Of a stretch of DNA of 64,000 bases, positions 18,843 to 27,488 are shown one piece after another. Numbering within the stretch: the stretch's first letter is position 1; every line of letters starts with the position of its first letter. The stretch spans positions 2,914,001 through 2,978,000 of the forward strand of contig OY282460.1 of the NCBI GenBank assembly GCA_958296295.1, read 5' to 3'. The stretch is from an uncultured Pseudomonadales bacterium. GTDB taxonomy: Bacteria; Pseudomonadota; Gammaproteobacteria; Pseudomonadales; Azotimanducaceae. A program made the translations under genes and the position numbers. Below the pieces are notes generated by a model, which saw nothing but the letters and a program-made list of their open reading frames with translations, searched no databases and was not told where the DNA came from.

Positions 18843-21800
18843 CTACAAGCCGAAGTCGTAACGCATGGAAACGCCGAAGACGCGGGGTTCCGTTAGGAAA
18901 TAGTTGCGGAACAGGCCCGAGGTGTCGGTGGTGAGGTATTTGCCGGTCACATTGGCGTCGTCGAACACGTTGCGCATCCACAGCTTCACCGCCCAGCGCC
19001 CGTCGCCGCTCTCGTAGAGCACTGAGGCGTTGTGCTGGCTCCAGCTCTGCACCGCGTCGCCCGGCGTGTTGAACATGCGGGCGTGGAAGCCGCTTTGCCA
19101 ATAGAAATCCCAGCGCACGGTCAGCAAGTCGTTCGCGGCAACAGGCCAAGTGCGGGAAAGGCCGATCTTCACGTTGTGTTCGGGCGAACTCGGCAACTGG
19201 TTGCCGTCCAAGTCCGTCGCGAGTCCGTCCAGCGTTTCCACGCCGTTCGCGTTTAGGAACTGGCGCGAGAACAAGGCCGGAATGGCGACGCCGTAGGCGT
19301 TCTCCGGGTAAGACACCGACGCCACCGCGGTGCCGCCGCGGATGTCGAACGCGGCGCCGGACGCAAGCGCGGCGTTCACCAGCTGGGCGCTGATCTGCGA
19401 TTCGCGCGCGACGTAGTTCACGCCGGTGAGCGAGCCCGGATCGATGTTGTTGAGCAGCACGTAGTCGGCGTCGCCGGCGGTGCGGTTGATGGGGTCAAGG
19501 GCTTCGGAATCCGCGATGACCGTGCGCAGCCAGCCGTAGGTGAAATCCAAAGCCAACCCAGGAAAGGCCTCCGGGCGCCACAGCGCGTCCATCTCGAAAC
19601 CGGTCACGTCGGCGTCCACGTTCACGTTGATGGACGTGTTGTTGCGCACCTGCGAAACCTGCAGACCTTGGTAGTCGTAGACGAAGAAGGAACCGTTCAG
19701 CACCAGTTCGCCGCCCAGCAAATCGTTCTTCACGCCCACCTCGAAGGCGCTCACCGCCTCCGCCCCGTATGTGTACGGCGAGGTGTCTTGGAACGCCGGC
19801 GGGATGGCTTCGTTGAAGCCGCCCGGCTTGTAGCCGCGGCTGTGGAAGGCGTACACCAACGTTTCGTCGGTCACCTGGATGTCGAAACCGATGCGCCCGC
19901 TCAAAGCCTGCCAGCTCGCGGAGCTTGGGCTGCCGGTGACGAACCGCGTTTCCCCGAATCCCGGCGCCGGCGGCACCGCCGCTGCAATGGCCCGAAACGC
20001 CGCCACGCCAGCCGCCAAACCGGCGTCCGCGGCGATGGCGGCCGGCGATTGCGACAACAACGCGAGCACGGTTTGCTGGAACGTCGGCGGCAAAGAAAGC
20101 CCGGCGACCACCGCCGGCACGAAGGCCGCGGGCAGCGTCCCCGCCCGCACTTGCGCGCCGATCTGCTGCGCCGCGCCCGCCGCGGCCAGCAAGCCGATGG
20201 CGTTTGGCGCATGCGTCTGGTAGGGCCCGGCGGCGTCCCAGAACGCGAGCAGCCGTGAGGACGCTTCGCTCAGCATCGCCGCTTGGCCGGCCGCCATGGC
20301 GGCCATCTCGCTCAGCAAGGATTGGCGAATCCAAACCCGCCCGCCAAGCAGTCCGCCGAGCGCCGCGTTGGCGTCCGCCGAGTTGAAGAGCACGCTCGTG
20401 TCGCTGATTTCCTTGTCTTCCCGATTCAAGCGCAAGCCGGCCGTGAGGCGCACGCGATCGGTCATGTCGAAGTAGACCTCGCCGAAGGCCGCCGTGCTCT
20501 GCTGCAACTCCCCGGCTTCGGGGTCGTTGGCGCTGTAGAAGTAGCCCGGGTAAAGCGGCGGCAAGTTGAGCGGCGGCACCCCGTAGCGGGCCACGAGGTC
20601 CAGCCCGTTGCCGAACACTTGGAAGCCGCCGATCTCGCGGTTTTCGTGGACGCTGAAGCCGAGCAGGAAATTGAACGGGCCGTTGAAGGCCGAGTTGACC
20701 TTGCCTTCCACCGTCCAATACTCCTCCTCCGTGGCCGGCTGGTCGTACACGAACGCACGGGTGCCATCCACCGGCAGGACGCAGCCGCCCAAGGTGCCGG
20801 TGGCGCCCTGCTGAATGCCGCACGGCCCGCCGAGCCAATCCGCCCCGGCGCTCGCGGCGCCACCGGGCGCCGACACCGGCCAGACGTTGGACGGGTTGTA
20901 GGCGGTGGGCAGCATCTTCGCGCCCACATCCATGGTGTAGTCCTGCAGATAGCTCTCCTCGGCCTCCCGATGGGCGCCGAGCAGGGTGGCCGTCAGGGTG
21001 TCGAACTCGTACCTGAAGCCGAACGCCCAGACTTCCTCGTCATTCTGGAAGCGCGGCTCCACATCCGTGTGCATCTGCCGAAAGCCGGTGATCTGCGGAC
21101 GCGGAAAGTCGTACAAGGCGGGGTCGCTGCCATCCGCGCCGAGCGGCAAGGCGCCGGCGGCGCCGGCGAGAATGCCCATCACGGTGGCGGAAAGGTGCGG
21201 CGTCTCGAAGCCGAACTCGTCCGGCATGCAGCCGGTGGTGGGCAAGGCATTGCGCTTGCACACCTGGTTGCTGATACGCACCCGGTCGTCGTCTTCGCGC
21301 ATCGTGCTGTACATCAGCCAAGCGCGGGCGCGCGGCGAAACTTCCCATTCCAACGTCAGGCGCCCGGCGGCGATGTCGCGCCCGTCGACGTCGTGGTCGA
21401 TGCCGGGCAGAGTGTCCCCGGCGGCGTTGGTTTGACCGTAGGCGAGGTTCTTGATGTAGCCGTCGCGCCTCACTTGGAAGCCGGCCACGCGCGCGGCGAA
21501 GCGGCGGCCGAGGGGAATGTTGATGGCGCCGGTGGCGCGCCGGTGGCTGTAGGCGCCGTATTCCAAGTCCAAATAGCCGTTCCAGGTTTCGAGAACCGGC
21601 CGGCTGGTGACCAGGTTGATCGCGCCGCCGGTGGCGTTGCGGCCGAACAGCGTGCCTTGGGGGCCGCGCAGGATTTCCACCCGCTGCACATCGAAGAACT
21701 GCAAGTTGTTCAGGTTCGCGGTGATCGGGATTTCGTTCATGTGGAAAGAGACGCCGGACTCGCTGCCGGTGCCGATCACCAACTTGCCTATGCCGCGCAC

Positions 21801-22142
21801 GGAAAAGCTGGAGTCGCCGAAATTGGTGGCCGTGAAGGAGACGTTGCCGGCGCTCATCTGCAGATCCGACGGGCCGACGATCAGACTGTCGCGCAGCATG
21901 TCGCCGGTCAACGCCGTCACGGCGATGGGCACCTCTTGCGAGGTCTCCTCCACGCGCTGGGCGCTCACCACCACTTCCGTCCACCGCTCGGCGAGCGGCT
22001 CCTCCTCTTCTTGGGCGTACGCCTTGGGCGTCGTGGCGAGCACGCCGACAGCGCAGAGGGCGAGCGCCGCGAAAGCGTTGGGAAGCGTGGCGAACTGAGT
22101 GGCGCAACGTGGGCGCGCGGATGTGGGATGCCTGTTCAGCAC
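18843..22142 (-). CDS. Large TonB-dependent outer membrane receptor
   Basis: A 1099-residue receptor with signal peptide (ALALCAVGVLATTPKAYAQ), a TonB-box-like TEVVVSAQR, a plug containing VQRVEILRGPQGTLFG and GGAINLVTSRP, and a long barrel ending FGVSMRYDFGL. It is longer than the usual 750-900 because of Ala-rich extracellular insertions around residues 610-760 (repeated AAAGA, MAAMAAGQAAM). GTG 22142 was chosen because AGGAGG lies 12 nt upstream and the signal peptide begins about 30 codons later; upstream codons look non-coding. It diverges from the TPR-sulfotransferase gene. The substrate is unknown; relatives are abundant in bacteria degrading complex organic matter. Confidence 0.92.
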   Translation of the reverse strand: MLNRHPTSARPRCATQFATLPNAFAALALCAVGVLATTPKAYAQEEEEPLAERWTEVVVSAQRVEETSQEVPIAVTALTGDMLRDSLIVGPSDLQMSAGNVSFTATNFGDSSFSVRGIGKLVIGTGSESGVSFHMNEIPITANLNNLQFFDVQRVEILRGPQGTLFGRNATGGAINLVTSRPVLETWNGYLDLEYGAYSHRRATGAINIPLGRRFAARVAGFQVRRDGYIKNLAYGQTNAAGDTLPGIDHDVDGRDIAAGRLTLEWEVSPRARAWLMYSTMREDDDRVRISNQVCKRNALPTTGCMPDEFGFETPHLSATVMGILAGAAGALPLGADGSDPALYDFPRPQITGFRQMHTDVEPRFQNDEEVWAFGFRYEFDTLTATLLGAHREAEESYLQDYTMDVGAKMLPTAYNPSNVWPVSAPGGAASAGADWLGGPCGIQQGATGTLGGCVLPVDGTRAFVYDQPATEEEYWTVEGKVNSAFNGPFNFLLGFSVHENREIGGFQVFGNGLDLVARYGVPPLNLPPLYPGYFYSANDPEAGELQQSTAAFGEVYFDMTDRVRLTAGLRLNREDKEISDTSVLFNSADANAALGGLLGGRVWIRQSLLSEMAAMAAGQAAMLSEASSRLLAFWDAAGPYQTHAPNAIGLLAAAGAAQQIGAQVRAGTLPAAFVPAVVAGLSLPPTFQQTVLALLSQSPAAIAADAGLAAGVAAFRAIAAAVPPAPGFGETRFVTGSPSSASWQALSGRIGFDIQVTDETLVYAFHSRGYKPGGFNEAIPPAFQDTSPYTYGAEAVSAFEVGVKNDLLGGELVLNGSFFVYDYQGLQVSQVRNNTSINVNVDADVTGFEMDALWRPEAFPGLALDFTYGWLRTVIADSEALDPINRTAGDADYVLLNNIDPGSLTGVNYVARESQISAQLVNAALASGAAFDIRGGTAVASVSYPENAYGVAIPALFSRQFLNANGVETLDGLATDLDGNQLPSSPEHNVKIGLSRTWPVAANDLLTVRWDFYWQSGFHARMFNTPGDAVQSWSQHNASVLYESGDGRWAVKLWMRNVFDDANVTGKYLTTDTSGLFRNYFLTEPRVFGVSMRYDFGL

Positions 22143-22203
22143 GGTTTCTTTGCACCTCCTGATGCGAACGCCTTGCCAAAAAAACTCAAGGCCTTGAGAT
22201 TGA

Positions 22204-22218
22204 TAGAATCCGATTCTA
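22204..22218. promoter_or_regulatory. Perfect palindrome, candidate operator
   Basis: TAGAATC-C-GATTCTA is a perfect 7-bp inverted repeat with a single-base spacer. It lies in the divergent gap, 62 nt before the GTG of the large TonB receptor and 141 nt before the sulfotransferase. The AT-rich half-sites stand out from the GC-rich background and suit a dimeric repressor. Nothing in the window identifies the regulator. Confidence 0.4.
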
Positions 22219-22358
22219 CCCGTTTCGCTCGGTGATTTCCGTGCCGGCGGAGAGCGGCACGGAACTTGGGCATGTCGCCAGCGCCAAGCGCCAGTCCGAG
22301 GCGGCGTTGACGGCCGCGGGACGGGCTTTCGGCCACGGCGCGGGTACACGAAAACGCG

Positions 22359-24338
22359 ATGACGGGCAAACCCACGGCGCTGGACGCCATTGACGCCCAC
22401 ATGCGGGCTGGCACGTTCGGCGATGCCGCGGCGGCCGCGCGGCGGCTTGTCGGCAAGCAGCCGGGCAACGCGCAGGCGCTGTACCGGCTGGCAGTGTGCC
22501 AGCGCTATCTCGGCGCGCCGGATTCAGCCGCTGAAACGCTTGACGACCTCGCCAAGGTCGCGCCGGACTTCGCCCGCCTCTGGCAGGAGCGCGGACACTT
22601 GGCCAAGGTTGCCGGGGATGCCCCCGCGGCCATCGCCGCTTACCGCGAAGCGGTGCGCCGCAACGACGCGCTGGCGGCTTCCTGGCGAAACCTCGCGGCG
22701 CTGGACAACCGCGCCGCCGGCGAGGCCGCCGCTTGGCTGCGTTTTCTGGCCAGCCTGCCGCCGCCGCTCCTGCGCGCCCGCGGCCTGCGCAACGAGGGCC
22801 GCGTGGCGCAGGCCGAACAGCTGTGCCGGGATTTCCTGAAGCAACATCCGCGGCACATTGAAGCGATGCGGCTGCTCGCCGCCATAGGCGTCGGCCACGG
22901 CATCTACGAGGACGCCGAGTTCCTGCTCGAGAGCGCTGTGGAGTTCGCCCCGGGCCATCGCGGGGCGCTGGTGGATTACATCGACGTGCTGCACAAACGG
23001 CAGAAGTTCCGCGAATCCCTGGCCGCCGCCGAGCGGTTGCTCGCCGCCGACAAGGACGCCCCCGCGAACCATCTCATCTACGCCAATCAAGCCATGGCGG
23101 CGGGAGATTTCACGCGCGCGCTCGCCATCTACGACGACGTGCTGGCCGCGAGTCCCAACTCCCCTTTGGCGCGCGACGAGAGAGTGTGGCTGACGCGCGG
23201 ACACGCGCTGAAGACGGCCGGGCGCGCCGACGAAGCGGTCGCGGCCTACCGGCAAGCCGCGCGGCTGCGGCCAGAGTTCGGCGACGCCTGGTGGAGCCTC
23301 GCCAATCTCAAGGTCTTTCGCTTCGGCGCGGCGGAACGGCAGCGCCTCGCCGCGCTCGTGGAAACACCCGGCGTCGCCGTCGAAGATCGCGTCCACCTTT
23401 TGTTCGCCCTCGGCAAGGCGCTGGAAGACGAGATGCGCCACGCGGATTCGTTCACCCGCTACGCCGAGGGCAACGCTTGGCGGCGGCGGCAGCTGCGCTA
23501 CGACGCCGGGCGCATGACCCGGCGCCTCGAATTGCAGCGGCGGGTTTGCGATGCGCCGTTCTTCCGCGCCCGCGCCGGCGGCGGCTGCGTTGCGCCGGAT
23601 CCGATCTTCGTCGTCGGCCTGCCGCGCGCCGGCTCCACCCTCCTCGAGCAGATCCTCGCTTCCCACTCGGCCGTGGACGGCACGCTGGAGCTGCACCACA
23701 TCGGCGCCTACGCGGCCAAGCTGGACGGCCGCCTCCGCAAGGACGAAGCGCCGCGGTATCCCGGCGCGCTAACGGCCCTGACCGCGGCCGAACGCCGCGC
23801 GCTCGGGATGCGCTACCTGGACGAAACGCGCATCCACCGCCGCGGCGCGCCGAGGTTCGTGGACAAGATGCCCAACAATTTCCGCCACCTCGGCCTCATC
23901 CATTTGATTCTGCCGAACGCCAAGATCATCGACGCCCGCCGGCATCCCCTGGCGTGCTGTTTCAGCAATTTCAAACAGCTCTTCGCCAGCGGCCAAGAGT
24001 TCACCTACAGCCTGGAAGATCTGGGCGCCTACTACCGGGACTACGTGGCGCTCATGGCCCACTGGGACGAAGCGCTGCCGCCCGGCCGGGTGCTGCGCGT
24101 GTCCTACGAGGACGTGGTGGCGGATCTGGAGGCCCAAGTGCGACGGCTGCTCGACTATTGCGAGCTGCCCTTCGAAGCCGCCTGCCTGCGCTATTGGGAA
24201 ACCGAACGCTTCATCCGCACGCCGAGCGCCGAGCAGGTGCGCCGCCCCATCAACCGCGACAGCCTGGAGCACTGGCGGCGCTACGAACCGCACCTGCAAC
24301 CCCTCAAGGACGCGCTTGGCGAATGCGCGGAAGCATGA
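22359..24338 (+). CDS. TPR-containing sulfotransferase
   Basis: A 659-residue soluble protein. Residues about 10-350 consist of tetratricopeptide-type helical repeats (ALYRLAVCQRYLG, AVAAYRQAARLRPEFGDAW). Residues about 415-640 are a PAPS-dependent sulfotransferase domain: the 5'-phosphosulfate loop PRAGSTLLEQIL, the DKMPNNF motif, the 3'-phosphate strand-loop IIDARRHPLACCFSNFKQ, and LRVSYEDVVADLEAQVR. It would transfer sulfate to a carbohydrate or protein substrate. The ATG has no strong ribosome site. It diverges from the large TonB receptor and lies just before an exported peroxiredoxin and a sulfatase. Confidence 0.92.
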   Translation: MTGKPTALDAIDAHMRAGTFGDAAAAARRLVGKQPGNAQALYRLAVCQRYLGAPDSAAETLDDLAKVAPDFARLWQERGHLAKVAGDAPAAIAAYREAVRRNDALAASWRNLAALDNRAAGEAAAWLRFLASLPPPLLRARGLRNEGRVAQAEQLCRDFLKQHPRHIEAMRLLAAIGVGHGIYEDAEFLLESAVEFAPGHRGALVDYIDVLHKRQKFRESLAAAERLLAADKDAPANHLIYANQAMAAGDFTRALAIYDDVLAASPNSPLARDERVWLTRGHALKTAGRADEAVAAYRQAARLRPEFGDAWWSLANLKVFRFGAAERQRLAALVETPGVAVEDRVHLLFALGKALEDEMRHADSFTRYAEGNAWRRRQLRYDAGRMTRRLELQRRVCDAPFFRARAGGGCVAPDPIFVVGLPRAGSTLLEQILASHSAVDGTLELHHIGAYAAKLDGRLRKDEAPRYPGALTALTAAERRALGMRYLDETRIHRRGAPRFVDKMPNNFRHLGLIHLILPNAKIIDARRHPLACCFSNFKQLFASGQEFTYSLEDLGAYYRDYVALMAHWDEALPPGRVLRVSYEDVVADLEAQVRRLLDYCELPFEAACLRYWETERFIRTPSAEQVRRPINRDSLEHWRRYEPHLQPLKDALGECAEA

Positions 24339-24444
24339 AGAGCGACCGGGATGGGACCTTTGGCGAAACTGCTAGTATCGTCAAACGAATGGCCGGCGAG
24401 CGCAACACCGTCGCTGTCCGGCGCCACCTCAAGAGGAACACGCT

Positions 24445-25005
24445 ATGAAACTCGCACCTTTGGCCGTTACCGCGGCGGCGTTGCTGCTGGTCGCGCCCGC
24501 CTCCGGCGAGGCCCTGCAAGTGGGAGACAAAGCCCCGGCGTTCGATCTGGAATCCACCGATGGCGGTCGCTACCAACTCGGCGGGCGCACGGTGGTGTTG
24601 GCGTGGTTCCCGCGCGCCTTCACGCCCGGTTGCACCATGCAGTGCAAGTCCATCGCCAAGAACGGCGATCTCATTCGCGAGTTCGACGTGGACTACTTCA
24701 TGGCCAGCACGGATCCCATCGAGAAAAACGCCGGTTTCGCCGCCGAACACCAAGCGGATTTCCCCATGCTCTCGGACCCCAGCACGGAAACGGCGAAGGC
24801 CTACGGCGTCTTCCACGAGCGCGGCTTCGCCATGCGCCACACGTTCTACATCGGGCCGGACCGAACGATTCTGGCCATCGATCGCAAGTCCAATCCGGCC
24901 ACCGCCGCCGAGGACATCGCGGCCACGCTGGCCAAGCTCGAAGCGCCCCGCCGCGCAGTCGAAGAGGCCGAAGAGGATCCGGCAGCAGAGGAAGCCGGCG
25001 AGTAA
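24445..25005 (+). CDS. Exported peroxiredoxin (AhpC/TSA, PrxQ/Bcp-like)
   Basis: A 186-residue thiol peroxidase with an N-terminal signal peptide (LAVTAAALLLVAPASGEA), so it should act in the periplasm. The thioredoxin-fold core runs from LQVGDKAPAFDLES to about residue 170. The peroxidatic Cys63 lies in FTPGCTMQC, with Cys67 four residues later, close to the C-x4-C pair of PrxQ/Bcp. A Glu/Ala-rich tail (EEAEEDPAAEEAGE) follows. AAGAGGA lies 7 nt before the ATG. The sulfatase gene follows 37 nt later and is probably co-transcribed. Confidence 0.92.
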   Translation: MKLAPLAVTAAALLLVAPASGEALQVGDKAPAFDLESTDGGRYQLGGRTVVLAWFPRAFTPGCTMQCKSIAKNGDLIREFDVDYFMASTDPIEKNAGFAAEHQADFPMLSDPSTETAKAYGVFHERGFAMRHTFYIGPDRTILAIDRKSNPATAAEDIAATLAKLEAPRRAVEEAEEDPAAEEAGE

Positions 25006-25042
25006 GGCCAAGCCCGGGAAGCCGACGGAGGAGAACCAACCC

Positions 25043-26497
25043 GTGAAAGCCATAATGGTGATGTACGACTCGCTCAATCGGCACATGCTGCCGAACTACG
25101 GTTGCGATTGGACGTTGGCGCCGAACTTCCAACGTCTGGGCGAGCGCGCCGTCACGTTCGACAACCATTACGTCGGCTCCATGCCGTGCATGCCGGCGCG
25201 CCGCGAGCTCCACACCGGCCGGCACAACTTCCTGCACCGCTCGTGGGGGCCGTTCGAGCCGTTCGACGACTCCACGTTCTCCATCCTGAAGGACAACGGC
25301 GTCTACACGCATCTGGCTTCCGACCACTACCACTATTGGGAGGATGGCGGCGCCACCTACCACCACCGCTATTCGAGTTGGCAGAACGTGCGCGGGCAGG
25401 AGGGCGACGCGTGGAAGGGCGAGGTGGTTGATCCCGATATTCCCGAACACCTTGGCCGCATCAACCGGCAGGACTGGATCAACCGCAAATACATGCGGGA
25501 GGAGAAACTGACGCCGCAGGCGCGCACCTTCGCCGCCGGCCTCGAGTTCTTGGAAACGAACTCGGCCGCGGACAATTGGTACCTGCAAATCGAAACATTC
25601 GATCCGCACGAGCCGTTCTTCACGCTCAAGCAATGGAAGAACCGTTACAACTACGATTGGAACGGGCCGCATTTCGACTGGCCCAAGTACGAGCGCGTGA
25701 CGGAAGACCCGGACGCGGTGGAATACCTTCGCTATCAATACGCCGCGTTGTTGACGCAGTGCGACCACTACCTCGGCACGGTGCTGGACTTCATGGACGC
25801 CCACGACATGTGGCGAGACACCATGCTGCTCGTGGTGACCGATCACGGCTTCCTGCTCGGCGAGCACGACTGGTGGGGCAAAGTCCGCATGCCGTGGTAC
25901 AACGAAACGGCGCACATTCCCTTTTTCGTCTGGGATCCCCGCGTCGGCGTGGCCGGCGCGCGGCGGCGCAGCCTCACCACCACGATCGATATCGGCCCTA
26001 CCCTGCTCGACCATTTCGGCCTTACGCCGCCGGCGGATATGGACGGCAAGCCGCTTGCCGCCACCATCCGGGAAGACGCCAAGGTGCGCGAGGCGGCCAT
26101 CTACGGCATGTTCGGCGCCCATGTGAACATCACCGATGGACGCCACGTTTACATGCGCGGCCCGGTCGGCGACAACGCGCCGCTCAACCACTACACGCTG
26201 ATGCCAACCCACATGCGCAGCCCGTTTTCGGTGCGCGAGCTGGCCGAGATGCAGTGGCACGCGCCGCTCGCGTTCACCAAGGGCTGCCCGGTGATGCGCA
26301 TTCCCTCCACCGGCCTCGGCCGTTTGGTCGAGGCCTTCGAGACGCGGCTTTTCGACCTCGCCACCGACCCGGGCCAAACAAACCCCATCGACGATGGCGA
26401 CGTGGAAGCGCGAATGATCGCGGCCCTCCAAGGGGCCCTCGCCTCCCACGCCGCGCCACCGGAGCAGTACCAACGGCTGGGGCTCGCCGCGCCGTAG
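25043..26497 (+). CDS. Sulfatase of the formylglycine-dependent type
   Basis: A 484-residue cytoplasmic-looking arylsulfatase-type hydrolase with no signal peptide. The start GTG gives MKAIMVMYDSLNR, the first metal-binding strand, with GGAGGAG 9 nt upstream. The C-x-P-x-R formylglycine motif is CMPAR with Cys49. Other active-site parts are the TFDPHEPFF segment, VVTDHGFLLGEHDWWGK and the TTTIDIGPTLLDHFG helix. It needs a formylglycine-generating enzyme, which is not in the window. The neighbouring sulfotransferase and peroxiredoxin suggest a sulfate-ester theme, but substrate and partner are inference. Confidence 0.92.
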   Translation: MKAIMVMYDSLNRHMLPNYGCDWTLAPNFQRLGERAVTFDNHYVGSMPCMPARRELHTGRHNFLHRSWGPFEPFDDSTFSILKDNGVYTHLASDHYHYWEDGGATYHHRYSSWQNVRGQEGDAWKGEVVDPDIPEHLGRINRQDWINRKYMREEKLTPQARTFAAGLEFLETNSAADNWYLQIETFDPHEPFFTLKQWKNRYNYDWNGPHFDWPKYERVTEDPDAVEYLRYQYAALLTQCDHYLGTVLDFMDAHDMWRDTMLLVVTDHGFLLGEHDWWGKVRMPWYNETAHIPFFVWDPRVGVAGARRRSLTTTIDIGPTLLDHFGLTPPADMDGKPLAATIREDAKVREAAIYGMFGAHVNITDGRHVYMRGPVGDNAPLNHYTLMPTHMRSPFSVRELAEMQWHAPLAFTKGCPVMRIPSTGLGRLVEAFETRLFDLATDPGQTNPIDDGDVEARMIAALQGALASHAAPPEQYQRLGLAAP

Positions 26498-26513
26498 CGC
26501 CGCGCGGCCTTCG

Positions 26514-26798
26514 ATGCCCGGAGACACCGACGCGGCAGTCCACGACGGACGGCAGTTCGAGCGCGTGCTCTGGCGCAGCCGCCGCGGCATGTTGGAACTG
26601 GATCTGTTGCTTGTGGATTTCGCCCGTTGCCGCTATCGGGCCCTGGACCCGGCGGATCAGCGCGCGTATCAGGAACTGCTCGGCTTTGACGACTGGACGA
26701 TCTTCGATTGGCTGCAACAGCCCGCGGCGCACTGCGACGCGCCCCCGCGTCTCGCCCGAATTCTGCGTTTGATCGCGCACGGCCGAGGCTTGGGTTGA
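26514..26798 (+). CDS. sdhE: FAD assembly factor SdhE
   Basis: A 94-residue protein of the SdhE/YgfY family that helps attach FAD covalently to the succinate dehydrogenase flavoprotein. The signature RSRRGMLELDLLL contains the conserved RGMLELD (residues 24-30) followed by the helix pattern YQELLGFDDWTIFDWL. Length is normal for the family. It lies 16 nt after the sulfatase, likely in the same transcript. The start ATG gives a short N-terminal extension relative to typical members, and no clear ribosome site is visible. Confidence 0.9.
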   Translation: MPGDTDAAVHDGRQFERVLWRSRRGMLELDLLLVDFARCRYRALDPADQRAYQELLGFDDWTIFDWLQQPAAHCDAPPRLARILRLIAHGRGLG

Positions 26799-26899
26799 CA
26801 TGCCTGCCCAGGGCAGTAACCCTTAGCAACACACCCGCTTCGCGTCCGCACTTCGGCAAGCCCCTAGCGCTCCAGCGCCAAGGCATCAGAGGAACCGCC

Positions 26900-27454
26900 A
26901 TGCCCATCGTCCATCTGGTCCGCCACGGCCGCGCCGCCGCGGGCTTCGAGGGCCACCTCGACCCCGGTTTGGACGCGGTGGGCCGAAGCCAAGCCGAAGC
27001 CGCCGCCGTCGCGTTGGCGCAGGAGTTCAAGACGCCGGTTCCCATCTACACCAGCCCGCTCGCCCGCGCGCGCGAAACCGCCGCGCCCCTCGCCGAGCGC
27101 TGGGGAGTCACGCCGATCATCGAGCCGCGGGTGGGCGAGATCCTCGCGCCGACAACGGATCTGCTCGAACGCGCCCGCTGGTTGCGCGGCGTGATGGCGG
27201 GGCCGTGGACGGCCCTTTCGCCCGATGTGCTCGCTTGGCGACAGGCGCTGGTGGATTGCGTTGCGGCCTTCGCGACCGACGTAACGGTGTTCTGCCACTT
27301 CATCGCCATCAACGTGGCGGTCGGCGCGGCGCTTGGGGACGATCGACTGATCGTGTTCCGCCCGGACAACGGCTCGATCACCAAGATTGCCGCGAACAAC
27401 GGCAAGCTCGAGCTCGTGGCATTGGGAAGCGAAGCGCAAACGCGCGTCAACTGA
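26900..27454 (+). CDS. Histidine phosphatase (phosphoglycerate-mutase-like)
   Basis: A 184-residue enzyme of the histidine phosphatase superfamily. The catalytic RHG is at residues 8-10 (HLVRHGRA), a second active-site arginine in SPLARARETA, and the later motif VTVFCHFIAIN holds the second catalytic His. AGAGGAA lies just before the ATG. Substrates range from sugar phosphates to phosphoproteins and cannot be named here. The gene overlaps nothing and is followed 34 nt later by the acetyltransferase. Confidence 0.9.
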   Translation: MPIVHLVRHGRAAAGFEGHLDPGLDAVGRSQAEAAAVALAQEFKTPVPIYTSPLARARETAAPLAERWGVTPIIEPRVGEILAPTTDLLERARWLRGVMAGPWTALSPDVLAWRQALVDCVAAFATDVTVFCHFIAINVAVGAALGDDRLIVFRPDNGSITKIAANNGKLELVALGSEAQTRVN

Positions 27455-27488
27455 CGGCTGGCGATCTGTCGCAGGTGGGGCGCGGTTC

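Noticed and set aside
20283..22235. 650-codon plus-strand frame opposite the large TonB receptor
   Set aside because: Same shadow effect; the minus-strand receptor shows continuous family motifs through the whole stretch.
24698..26590. 630-codon minus-strand frame
   Set aside because: It lies opposite the peroxiredoxin and sulfatase genes, which have clear active-site motifs and ribosome sites.
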